From contig JAISAD010000095.1 of NCBI GenBank assembly GCA_031266895.1, positions 1 to 13,635 on the forward strand: a DNA stretch of 13,635 bases, given 5' to 3'. The notes under the pieces were generated by a model. It ran no database searches and had not been told where the DNA came from. It saw nothing but the letters and a program-made list of their open reading frames with translations. How positions within the stretch are numbered: position 1 is the stretch's first letter; every line of letters begins with the position of its first letter. This stretch comes from Bacteroidales bacterium. GTDB taxonomy: Bacteria; Bacteroidota; Bacteroidia; Bacteroidales; WCHB1-69. Positions 1-7,906 of the stretch are shown piece after piece. The position numbers and the translations under genes were made by a program.

Positions 1-1782
1 TTGGACATCTTTACGCCAAATTGTACCGGTTCAATCGAAACAATAAGTTCAGATTGCTATGCAAGCGAATATTCCGTAGTATCTGTTACTGGTGGTGCTA
101 CCTATACTTTTTCAAGTTCAGTAAGCAGCGATTTTATCACACTTACAAATTGGACCGGAACAACAATCTATGAAATCGGCACTGGTTCACTAACTGTAAA
201 TGCAAATGTTTCAACCACTGTTCGTTTTTATACGCATACAAATTCAAATTGTGGTGCAGAAAATTTGCCAAGAAGTCGTAATGTAACATGTAACACTTCT
301 TCAAATCCTCCTGCCAATGATAATTGTTCAAATGCCATAAATTTAACCTGTGGAGTTGTTACAACAGGTACTTTAACAGGCGCAACACCCACTGCAAACG
401 TTTCATATTCACAAAGCAGTAAAAATGATGTTTTCTATTATTTTACGGCTACAAATTCAGGTGATTACACAATTTCATTAAGTAATTTTTTCGGTGATTT
501 TGATTTGTTTTTGCATCCTGATTGCAATTCTGCTACATTTTTAGAGTCGTCTACACAAACAAGTTCTACAGAAACAATAACATACAACTGTGCAGCAAAT
601 ACAACTTATCGAATAAGAATAACCGATTATCAAAGTACAGGAGGAAGTTTTAATCTTTTACTCACTTGTCCCACTATTACTGTGCCGTCAAATGACCAAT
701 GTGCAAATTATACAACTTTATCGTGCGGTTCAACTTTGAACGGCACAACGGTTGGCGCAACGGCAAAATCAGTTACAGACAACACCGCTTCTCCTTACGG
801 TGTTTGGTACTCGTTTCTTGGCGATGGACAACAAACCACCATATCTTCGTCAGCGAATTACGACCACGAATTGGTGCTTTTTTCCGGCTCTTGCAACAGT
901 TTGTCCTATATAACCAACAATGACGACAATAATACTTATGACAGTCCAAATGGTTATGGCTCTGCACTTACATTCAATACTGTTTCAGGCACGAGGTATT
1001 ATGTTTATGTAGCATATTATAGTTCCACTGGGAATGAAACACAAACAGGCGTATTTAATATTTCAAGAACTTGTACAGCACAAACGTATAGCATTACCGC
1101 AACAGCAGATACAAACGGCAGTATTTCGCCGAGCGGTTCGGTTAGCGTTACAGGCGGCAACAGTCAAATATTTACCATCACGCCCAATTCAGGTTATCAA
1201 ATCAGTCAGGTGCTGGTTGATGGCTCAAATGTTGGTGCCGTAAGCAGTTATCCTTTCTCAAATGTAACGGCAAATCATACCATTTCGGCAAGTTTTTCTC
1301 CATTGCAATATACGATTACAGCTTCGGCAGACGAACATAGCAACATTTATCCAAGCGGAGAAGTTATTGTAGATTTTGGTAATAATCAAGAATTTACATT
1401 TACTTTTAATGAGGGTTACGAACTTGAAGCAGTGCTTATAGATGGAACATATACTAACTTTTATGCGAATAGTTGGATGTTTTCTAATGTAATAAGTGAT
1501 TGTTCCATTCACGTTATTTCAAAAGCAGTTTCAGACGGCATTGAAGATGTGCTGGCAAAACAACTTTTCATTTTTCCAAATCCTGTAAAAAAGGAACTTT
1601 TCATAAAAACGGACTTAGCGATAGAAAAAATAGAAATCTATTCACTAACAGGAAGTTTGTTGCTTTCGGAAGACAACTTTACCGGAAAAATCTCTATGCA
1701 AAATCTTGCACAAGGAGTTTATTTGCTTAAGGCTTATACGGATAAAGGCTTAGCGGTTAGTAAAATCGTGAAAGAGAGATAA
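1..1782 (+). CDS. T9SS-secreted repeat protein with type A sorting domain (5' truncated)
   Basis: The frame is open at the window edge and no signal peptide is visible, so this is the C-terminal 594 codons of a larger gene; the TTG at base 1 is probably not a start. Domains in order: a Ser/Thr-rich beta segment (about 1-95); two related Cys-containing beta domains opening with NDNC and NDQC (about 103-224 and 227-358), resembling modules of Bacteroidetes surface proteins; two divergent InlB-type B repeats (about 363-434 and 435-510), the first with the usual GSISPSG and FTITPNSGY segments; and a type A T9SS sorting domain (about 522-593) with FPNPVKKEL, a GVYLLK segment and a basic end. In this family the C-terminal domain directs export through the T9SS and is removed at the cell surface. 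Adhesion or polymer binding is possible, but the sequence does not show a ligand. The gene is more AT-rich than its neighbours. Confidence 0.85.
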   Translation: MDIFTPNCTGSIETISSDCYASEYSVVSVTGGATYTFSSSVSSDFITLTNWTGTTIYEIGTGSLTVNANVSTTVRFYTHTNSNCGAENLPRSRNVTCNTSSNPPANDNCSNAINLTCGVVTTGTLTGATPTANVSYSQSSKNDVFYYFTATNSGDYTISLSNFFGDFDLFLHPDCNSATFLESSTQTSSTETITYNCAANTTYRIRITDYQSTGGSFNLLLTCPTITVPSNDQCANYTTLSCGSTLNGTTVGATAKSVTDNTASPYGVWYSFLGDGQQTTISSSANYDHELVLFSGSCNSLSYITNNDDNNTYDSPNGYGSALTFNTVSGTRYYVYVAYYSSTGNETQTGVFNISRTCTAQTYSITATADTNGSISPSGSVSVTGGNSQIFTITPNSGYQISQVLVDGSNVGAVSSYPFSNVTANHTISASFSPLQYTITASADEHSNIYPSGEVIVDFGNNQEFTFTFNEGYELEAVLIDGTYTNFYANSWMFSNVISDCSIHVISKAVSDGIEDVLAKQLFIFPNPVKKELFIKTDLAIEKIEIYSLTGSLLLSEDNFTGKISMQNLAQGVYLLKAYTDKGLAVSKIVKER

Positions 1783-1970
1783 CAATCATTCTCAAATGGT
1801 TAGTTAAATAAAGTTGGGGAGCAGCTGAAATAAGGCCTTGAGAGGTGTATTTATGCAGCTTTGTTGAATGTTTTTACTGCTTACATGCCATTTGGCAGAA
1901 AGTTGTTTAAGAGTTTGTTTGCCAAAAAGATATTCGAAATAAGGTGTTATAAGAATTTTAACTCCTTTTT

Positions 1971-2003
1971 TTTGTCATTTCAGTCGAATTTTTCTTATCT
2001 TTG
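1971..2003 (+). promoter_or_regulatory. Bacteroidetes-type promoter of the serC operon
   Basis: A TTTG at 1971-1974 (-33 element) and TATCTTTG at 1996-2003 (-7 element, consensus TAnnTTTG) are separated by 21 bp, matching the primary sigma factor promoter of Bacteroidetes. Transcription would start near 2010, leaving an AT-rich leader of about 40 bases without a Shine-Dalgarno sequence before the serC ATG. The rest of the 266-bp gap after the upstream gene shows no clear terminator or RNA. Confidence 0.7.
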
Positions 2004-2048
2004 TGCACTCAAATTTTAATTATAAATAGATTACATAAATAACTGATT

Positions 2049-3122
2049 ATGAAACGAGTACATAATTTTAATGCAGGTCCTTGCGTGCTACCTAAAGCCG
2101 CTATTAATGCCACAATTGAGGCTTTAAGAGATTTTTCCGGTACAGGGATGTCGGTCATTGAAGTATCGCACCGCTCAAAAGAGTGGCAAGCAGTAATGGA
2201 TGAGACCGAAATGCTATGGAAAGAGATTTTGAATATTCCCGACGGCTACAAGGTGCTTTTCCTGGGTGGCGGTGCATCGCTGCAATTTCTTATGGTGCCC
2301 ATGAACTTCCTGGAAAAGAAAGCAGCCTATCTGGAAACCGGTGTGTGGGCTAAAAAGGCACTGAAAGAAGCCAAAGGCATTGGTGAAGTCGTTTGCGTGG
2401 CTTCTTCGGCAGATACTACCTATAACTATATTCCGAAAGGGTATGCCATTCCGACCGATGCCGATTATTTTCACATTACTACCAACAATACGATTTACGG
2501 CACTGAAATTCGCGAAGATATGGATTGCCCGATTCCCTTAATTGCCGATATGTCATCCGATATTATGAGCCGTCCGGTGGATGTGTCCAAATATACGCTG
2601 ATTTATGGCGGTGCACAGAAAAATGTGGGACCGGCCGGTGTTACTTTTGCGATTGTAAAAGAGGAAGCGCTTGGCAAGATGTCGCGCTATCTGCCTACAA
2701 TGCTGGATTACCGTACCCACGTGGAAAATGGATCTATGTTTAATACGCCTCCGGTATTTTCCATATTAGTGATGAATGAAACGCTGAAATGGTTAAAAAG
2801 TATTGGTGGATTGAAAGTTATGCAACAGATGAACGAAGAAAAATCGTCCATGCTTTACAACGAAATTGACAGAAACAGCATGTTTGTGGGTACTGCCGAA
2901 AAAGCGAGCCGTTCGGTGATGAATATCTGCTGGATTATGGCTGACGGCTATAAAGATAAGGAAGAGCTCTTTATGGCATTTGCCAAAGAGCGCGGCATGG
3001 TGGGCATTAAAGGACACCGGTCGGTAGGCGGCTTCCGCGCTTCTCTCTACAATGCCTGTCCGAAAGAGAGCGTAGGGGCGCTTGTAGCTTGTATGCAGGA
3101 GTTTGAAAAATTAAATAAATAG
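2049..3122 (+). CDS. serC: phosphoserine aminotransferase
   Basis: A PLP enzyme that transfers an amino group from glutamate to 3-phosphohydroxypyruvate to give O-phosphoserine, the second step of serine synthesis; in some bacteria it also serves vitamin B6 synthesis. The 357-residue length is full size. Visible signatures are the N-terminal NFNAGPCVLP, the HRS substrate-binding segment (41-43), GGGASLQF (73-80), NNTIYGTE (146-153), the ADMSSDI segment that contacts the cofactor (166-172) and the Schiff-base lysine K191 in GGAQKNVGPAG. The ATG start sits about 40 bases after a good promoter. The stop codon is 4 bp before serA, so the two are almost certainly one transcript supplying consecutive pathway enzymes. 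The cytosolic location follows from the absence of a signal peptide. Confidence 0.97.
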   Translation: MKRVHNFNAGPCVLPKAAINATIEALRDFSGTGMSVIEVSHRSKEWQAVMDETEMLWKEILNIPDGYKVLFLGGGASLQFLMVPMNFLEKKAAYLETGVWAKKALKEAKGIGEVVCVASSADTTYNYIPKGYAIPTDADYFHITTNNTIYGTEIREDMDCPIPLIADMSSDIMSRPVDVSKYTLIYGGAQKNVGPAGVTFAIVKEEALGKMSRYLPTMLDYRTHVENGSMFNTPPVFSILVMNETLKWLKSIGGLKVMQQMNEEKSSMLYNEIDRNSMFVGTAEKASRSVMNICWIMADGYKDKEELFMAFAKERGMVGIKGHRSVGGFRASLYNACPKESVGALVACMQEFEKLNK

Positions 3123-3126
3123 CGTT

Positions 3127-4047
3127 ATGAAGATATTAGTTGCAACGGAAAAACCATTTGCTAAAGCCGCTGTGGATGGCATTCGCCAAATAGTGGAGCA
3201 GGCAGGACACGAACTGCTGCTGCTCGAAAAATATACGGATGTAAATGCGCTGTACGCTGCCGTAGCTGAAGTGGATGCGCTGATTGTGCGTTCGGATAAG
3301 GTTACGGCCGAAGTAATTGACGCCGCCAAAAACTTGAAGATTGTAGTGCGCGCCGGTGCCGGTTACGACAACCTGAACCTGCCAGCCTGCACGGCCAACA
3401 ATATCGTGGCCATGAATACGCCTGGCCAAAATTCTAATGCAGTAGCCGAATTGGCCTTGGGCATAATGGTTTACATGTCGCGTAACAGTTTTAATCCCGG
3501 AACGGGTTCTGAATTGAAAGGTAAAAAGTTAGGTATTCACGCTTATGGCAATGTGGGTCGTTTGGTGGCCAAAATTGCCAAAGGATTCAATATGAAAGTG
3601 TATGCTTTCGACCCCTTTGTGTCAGCCGAAAGAATGAAGGAGGAGGGCATTATTGCAGTGTCTTCCGTAGAGGAACTTTACGCCACCTGTCATTTTATCT
3701 CTTTGCATATTCCGGCTAATGAGCAGACCAGGAAGTCTATTGGCTATGCGCTGCTCTCTGGGATGCCAAAAGGGGGCTGTCTGATTAATACCGCCCGCAA
3801 AGAGGTAATTCACGAAGAAGAGATGATTAAGGCTATGGAAGAGCGTGCCGACTTGAAATATGGCACGGATATTGCGCCGGAAAATCATACGTTGATGGTT
3901 GAAAAATTTGGCATTCGCTACTTTGCTACTCCCAAGAAAATGGGTGCCGAAACTGCAGAAGCCAATATCAATGCAGGATTGGCTGCTGCGTCTCAAATTG
4001 TCCGCTTTTTTGAAACAGGAGACAAGACATTTCAGGTAAATAAGTGA
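3127..4047 (+). CDS. serA: D-3-phosphoglycerate dehydrogenase, short form with Lys in place of the catalytic His
   Basis: An NAD-dependent D-2-hydroxyacid dehydrogenase, expected to oxidise 3-phosphoglycerate to 3-phosphohydroxypyruvate, the substrate of the adjacent SerC. It is 306 residues, the short form with only substrate and NAD domains and no C-terminal ACT domain, so serine feedback through ACT is not expected. Visible are RAGAGYDN (75-82), the NAD-binding loop GIHAYGNVG (136-144, where Ala replaces the first Gly of GxGxxG), NTAR with substrate Arg R224, and a likely catalytic Glu E252. Where most family members have the catalytic His in TPHxGG, this protein has TPKKMG (268-273), so K270 occupies that position. 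I recall TPKKMG in other Bacteroidetes SerA proteins, so this looks like a lineage trait rather than damage. The serC context supports the assignment over other hydroxyacid dehydrogenases. Confidence 0.9.
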   Translation: MKILVATEKPFAKAAVDGIRQIVEQAGHELLLLEKYTDVNALYAAVAEVDALIVRSDKVTAEVIDAAKNLKIVVRAGAGYDNLNLPACTANNIVAMNTPGQNSNAVAELALGIMVYMSRNSFNPGTGSELKGKKLGIHAYGNVGRLVAKIAKGFNMKVYAFDPFVSAERMKEEGIIAVSSVEELYATCHFISLHIPANEQTRKSIGYALLSGMPKGGCLINTARKEVIHEEEMIKAMEERADLKYGTDIAPENHTLMVEKFGIRYFATPKKMGAETAEANINAGLAAASQIVRFFETGDKTFQVNK

Positions 4048-4577
4048 GTACGCAGAAATTTGAGGCATGTCGCAACTTTACGTGCGAATATTCAAATTTT
4101 TTTCTTGCTCGCTCACTTTATGAATCGGCTTTTTTGCCTGACGAAAGACGGGATTTTGATGATTTGTTGAAAATAGCAGAAACAAAATCAGTTTTTTACG
4201 CTGAATTTTTTAAACAAGATGCTGATTTGTTAGGGATTATCTTTTATTGGAAATTTCGGAACTTTGCTTATGTAGAGCATTTTGCTGTTGCAGAACAGTT
4301 TCGCAATCAGGGTTTTGGACAGAAAATTATGCGAAATTTTTGCGAAAAGATCGGTTCTCCCGTTGTGCTTGAAGTGGAAAAGCCTGAGAATGAGGCAAGC
4401 AAGCGGCGCATTCGCTTCTATGAAAATTTAGGATTTAGAGTATCTGAAATGCCGTACTTGCAACCTGCTTATAGCGCTAACAAACAATCTGTACCGATGC
4501 TGTTAATGCATTGCGGCGAGATTTGCTTGGAAAAATGCGTGAAAACGATTAGGAGAGAAGTTTATTCTATCGCATAA
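4044..4577 (+). CDS. GNAT-family N-acetyltransferase
   Basis: A 177-residue protein with one GNAT fold. The acetyl-CoA pyrophosphate-binding motif A is clear: a YVEHFAV strand (77-83) followed by RNQGFG (87-92, matching Q/RxxGxG/A), and motif B follows as RRIRFYENLGF (121-131), the usual 'FYexlGF' end of these enzymes. The substrate cannot be read from the sequence; a small molecule or a protein amine are both possible. The start is a GTG at 4044 that overlaps the serA stop codon (GTGA), so translation is probably coupled to serA and the gene belongs to the serine operon. Its codons are more AT-rich than those of serC and serA, which may indicate a later insertion into the operon. The stop falls just before a 16-bp palindrome. 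Confidence 0.85.
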   Translation: MSTQKFEACRNFTCEYSNFFLARSLYESAFLPDERRDFDDLLKIAETKSVFYAEFFKQDADLLGIIFYWKFRNFAYVEHFAVAEQFRNQGFGQKIMRNFCEKIGSPVVLEVEKPENEASKRRIRFYENLGFRVSEMPYLQPAYSANKQSVPMLLMHCGEICLEKCVKTIRREVYSIA

Positions 4578-4593
4578 TAAATTTGCAAATTTA
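4578..4593. promoter_or_regulatory. 16-bp perfect palindrome in the GNAT-S41 gap, possible operator
   Basis: TAAATTTGCAAATTTA is its own reverse complement, begins at the base after the GNAT stop codon and lies 31 bp before the S41 peptidase ATG. A TTTG inside it (4582-4585) could act as a -33 element, with a poor -7 match (TATATTG, 4608-4614). It could bind a dimeric regulator or be chance in AT-rich DNA. There is no T-run typical of an intrinsic terminator. Confidence 0.3.
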
Positions 4594-4624
4594 GAGTTAG
4601 ATATAATTATATTGAAATTATCAG

Positions 4625-6268
4625 ATGATGAAAAAAAGTATTTGTCGTTTTGTATTGTTGTTAATTGTTTCGATGTCGTTTTGTTATGTAAAATCGCAAA
4701 ATGATTTTGAGATTGCCAAAAATGTGGATATTTTTGTTTCGGTGCTGAAAGAGTTGAATGCCAAGTATGCCGATGAAATTAATCCGGGCGACCTGACAAA
4801 AAGCGCTATTGATGCAATGCTGTTGAATTTAGACCCCTATACGGTTTATTATCCTGACTATCAGCTTGAAGATGTGCGTATGATGACTACCGGACAATAT
4901 GGAGGAATCGGGGCACTCATTCATCAAAATGGAAATTATGTGGTGATTTCGGAACCTTATGAAGGGACACCTGCCCAGGAAGCCGGCTTACGCGCCGGTG
5001 ATAAGTTTTTGAAAATCAATGGAAAATCGGCAGTAAACAAAAAATCGGATGAGGTTAGCTCCTTTTTAAAAGGAGAACCCGGATCTACGCTAACAGTGGA
5101 AGTGGAACGCTACGGCGAACCGAAACCGCTTGTCTTTACCTTGAAACGGAAAGAGATTAAAATGCCCAATATTCCCTATTTCGGACTGATTGACAATAAA
5201 ACAGGCTACATCAAATTAGACCAGTTTATGGAAAAATCGGGGACAGAGGTACGTGAAGCGTTCAATAAGTTGAAAGCAGACGGCATGAATGCTCTTATCC
5301 TCGACCTGCGTGGTAATGGTGGTGGATTGCTCAACGAAGCAGTTAACATCATGAATATTTTTATAGATAAGGGAACAGTTATTGCCGAAACAAAAGGTAA
5401 ATTGCAAGAGACTGTACATAAGAATGTTACCCAGCTTCCGGTGCTCGACAGGAATATTCCGGTTGTGGTGCTGGTGAATGAATCAAGCGCTTCTGCATCT
5501 GAAATTGTGTCGGGAGCTTTTCAGGATTTGGACAGAGGCCTGATTGTTGGCAAGAAGACTTTTGGCAAAGGCTTGGTACAGAATATTGTACCGCTTAGCT
5601 ACAACTCTTCTCTGAAAATTACTATCTCCAAATATTACATTCCCAGTGGCCGCTGTGTACAGAATGTGGACTATTTCAGCAAAGATTCTATAGCGCAGAG
5701 GCATATTCCAGATTCGCTTGCACGTCCATTCAAAACCAAAAACGGCCGTACTGTTTACGACAAGGGAGGCATTGAGCCCGATATGATTACGCCCGACACC
5801 ATAGCCAGTAATCTGCTGGTGACGCTGGTCTATAATAGTCTGATTTTCGATTTTGCTACCCAATACCGCCAAAAATATGATGCTATTGGCAATGCCCAGG
5901 ATTTTAAGGTGGATGATGAGCTTTATGAAGATTTTGTCAACTTCTTGAAAGACAAGCAATATTCCTATAATTCTGAAACGGAAAACCTGTTGAAAGAGTT
6001 GAAAAAAACTGCCATGCGCGAAAAGTATTTTTCGGCGGTAGAACCACTTTATAATGAGATGAAAAACAAAATTGAAGCCGATAAAAAGAGCGATTTGATG
6101 AAATATAAAGACGAAATCAAGCAGTATTTGGCTTCGGAAATTGTAGCACGCTACTACTATCAAAAAGGGCGCATTATCAACAACTTAATGAATGATCCTG
6201 ATATTTCAATGGCACGAAATTTACTGTCGGACAAAGCTTCCTATAACAGAATTTTATCCGGTAAGTAG
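4625..6268 (+). CDS. S41 family carboxyl-terminal processing peptidase with PDZ domain
   Basis: A secreted serine protease of the CtpA/Prc type, which cleaves C-terminal ends of periplasmic or outer-membrane proteins; the target here is unknown. The 547 residues begin with a signal peptide (basic MMKK, hydrophobic 8-20, likely cleavage near S24). A PDZ domain (about 90-175) contains the YGGIGA carboxylate-binding segment and the typical GTPAQEAGLRAGD. The peptidase core has LDLRGNGGGLL (226-236), the catalytic serine S290 in SSASASEI, the general-base lysine K315 in KTFGKGLVQ and Q319; the 25-residue Ser-Lys spacing equals that of E. coli Prc and plant D1 peptidase. A helical, Lys-rich C-terminal tail of about 150 residues follows. 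Two ATGs are in tandem and I took the first. The O-antigen-ligase-family gene starts 6 bp after the stop, suggesting cotranscription. Confidence 0.95.
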   Translation: MMKKSICRFVLLLIVSMSFCYVKSQNDFEIAKNVDIFVSVLKELNAKYADEINPGDLTKSAIDAMLLNLDPYTVYYPDYQLEDVRMMTTGQYGGIGALIHQNGNYVVISEPYEGTPAQEAGLRAGDKFLKINGKSAVNKKSDEVSSFLKGEPGSTLTVEVERYGEPKPLVFTLKRKEIKMPNIPYFGLIDNKTGYIKLDQFMEKSGTEVREAFNKLKADGMNALILDLRGNGGGLLNEAVNIMNIFIDKGTVIAETKGKLQETVHKNVTQLPVLDRNIPVVVLVNESSASASEIVSGAFQDLDRGLIVGKKTFGKGLVQNIVPLSYNSSLKITISKYYIPSGRCVQNVDYFSKDSIAQRHIPDSLARPFKTKNGRTVYDKGGIEPDMITPDTIASNLLVTLVYNSLIFDFATQYRQKYDAIGNAQDFKVDDELYEDFVNFLKDKQYSYNSETENLLKELKKTAMREKYFSAVEPLYNEMKNKIEADKKSDLMKYKDEIKQYLASEIVARYYYQKGRIINNLMNDPDISMARNLLSDKASYNRILSGK

Positions 6269-6274
6269 TTGTGT

Positions 6275-7906
6275 ATGACTCGAAAAACAGTCCATCACTG
6301 CCTCTATGTGGTTTGTCTGCTGGTTTTGGCGGCAGCTATTCCATTGTCAAATTATGTGATGAGTATAGGGGGGATTTTTCTCTTTACCAACTGGGTGCTT
6401 GAGGGCAATTATCGAAATAAATGGAATAAACTAAAAGCCAACAAATTGGCAATAATATTATTGCTTTTTTTCTTCGTATTGTGTTTCTCTTTTATCCGCA
6501 CCCAAAATTGGGCTTATGCTTTCGACAATATGTTGAGTAAATTGCCGCTCTTTTATGCGCCCCTGGTAATGGCTACCTCTGCTCCCTTATCAAAACGTGA
6601 AAAGTTGTGGGTGACAGGTTTTTTCCTTGCTGCCACTTTTGTCGGTACAGTCTTTGGCTTTACTAAGTGGATTACAGGCAATTACTTTAATATTCGTGAA
6701 ATTTCATTTTTCATTTCTCATATCCGATTCAGCATTTGCGTGGCTTTTGCTATCATTTTATGGATATATCTTGCGCGACATTATATGTTGCAAAATCGGC
6801 GTTGGTGGGCGATATTGCCGGTAGCATGGTTGCTATTTTATATGGGCATTGCCCAAACTTTAACCGGCATTTTTGCATTGGGCATGGTGTTCATTGTCTA
6901 TATCATCAAATTGTGGAATGCGCGCCTAAAAAATCGATTCTCTCTTGCTTTTGCAGCAGTGTCTGTGGTGGCCATTCTTGGGGGAGTGTGCTATTTGACA
7001 GTATTAATTTATCATTACTGTCATGTGGATAAAAAAATGATGGCGCACCTGCCGACCTGTACCGCCAATGGACGACTGTATGAACACGATACAGCCTCAA
7101 TTATAGAAAATGGTTCACCTGTTTTTATTAATGTGTGCACGCCGGAGTTGCGTAGCGAATGGGCGAAACGCTCAATTGTGCCTTATGATTCAATTGCGGA
7201 TGCTCTTGTGCGCTTCCTGAACTCGAAAGGGAGTAAAAAAGATAGCGCAGGGGTAGCTGCACTCACCCCCAAAGAGGTGCAACTTGTTGAGGCTAATATT
7301 GCCAATAAGGATTATGTAAACAGGTGGGGTTTAAAGGCTTCCGTCTATCCAATACTTTTCAGTTTTTCGCTTTACAGGGAACAGGGAAAAGTGGCGCACT
7401 CTACCCTGTTGCAGCGGGTAGAGTTGTGGCGTGCCTCATGGCAAATCATCAAGCGTTATCCTCTGTTAGGTGTGGGTATGGGAGACCATAAATCGGAGTT
7501 AGACAAACAATTAATTGCCGATCGTTCAGAGTGTACTTACCGTAAAAGAATGGGATGTCATAACCAATTTTTAACTTATTGGCTCATGGGAGGAGCCATT
7601 CCGATGCTCTATTTTTGGGTAGTACTGTTTATCCCATTCTGCTTAAATAAAAGATTTACAACATTATATCTGTTATTTTTTGTGCTTGTATTTTGTTCCC
7701 TTTTTACGGAAGATACTTTAGAGACGCAACCCGGCATTACTTTTTATGCCTTTTTTAATTCGTTTTTGCTGTTCGTTTTAGAGAAAAAAAATGGAGTACA
7801 TTACAGTCTTCGTGCAATTGTAGGCAAAACAGCACTTTTCCAACTGCTAAAGTCGCCGGCTAAGAGGTGTTGGCGGGCTTGTGTTACCAAATCCAGGAAA
7901 AAATAA
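6275..7906 (+). CDS. O-antigen ligase / Wzy_C family membrane protein
   Basis: A 543-residue inner-membrane protein with roughly a dozen hydrophobic segments: about nine before residue 246, then a large hydrophilic, presumably periplasmic loop (about 248-430), then three more. The loop ends in the Wzy_C signature, with LLGVGMGDH (about 395-403) and an HNQF motif containing H429, which aligns with the conserved loop histidine of WaaL ligases. Members either join O-antigen or similar polymers to lipid A-core or polymerise repeat units, and sequence alone does not separate these roles. The large loop with HDT...IENG segments resembles other Bacteroidetes members as I recall them. I chose the ATG at 6275 over the TTG at 6269. 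The last 35 codons (509-543) are antisense to the 3' end of tgt and form a basic tail after the last membrane segment. Confidence 0.85.
   Translation: MTRKTVHHCLYVVCLLVLAAAIPLSNYVMSIGGIFLFTNWVLEGNYRNKWNKLKANKLAIILLLFFFVLCFSFIRTQNWAYAFDNMLSKLPLFYAPLVMATSAPLSKREKLWVTGFFLAATFVGTVFGFTKWITGNYFNIREISFFISHIRFSICVAFAIILWIYLARHYMLQNRRWWAILPVAWLLFYMGIAQTLTGIFALGMVFIVYIIKLWNARLKNRFSLAFAAVSVVAILGGVCYLTVLIYHYCHVDKKMMAHLPTCTANGRLYEHDTASIIENGSPVFINVCTPELRSEWAKRSIVPYDSIADALVRFLNSKGSKKDSAGVAALTPKEVQLVEANIANKDYVNRWGLKASVYPILFSFSLYREQGKVAHSTLLQRVELWRASWQIIKRYPLLGVGMGDHKSELDKQLIADRSECTYRKRMGCHNQFLTYWLMGGAIPMLYFWVVLFIPFCLNKRFTTLYLLFFVLVFCSLFTEDTLETQPGITFYAFFNSFLLFVLEKKNGVHYSLRAIVGKTALFQLLKSPAKRCWRACVTKSRKK

Noticed and set aside
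1833..2020. A short plus-strand open frame of about 60 codons in the gap before serC (a segment reading MPFGRKLFKSLFAKKIF).
   Set aside because: It runs through the serC promoter, has no recognisable family and no good start context; it is probably chance or a decayed remnant.
4640..4690. Possible lipobox (SMSFC) in the S41 peptidase signal sequence.
   Set aside because: Phe directly before the Cys does not fit a lipobox; a signal peptidase I site near S24 is more plausible.
5483..6163. A long minus-strand open frame inside the S41 peptidase gene.
   Set aside because: It is antisense to a well-conserved protease domain, resembles no known protein, and is best explained as an AT-rich shadow frame.
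6269..6274. TTG start for the ligase-family gene at 6269.
   Set aside because: The ATG two codons later gives a normal basic-then-hydrophobic beginning; TTG directly after the upstream stop is less likely.
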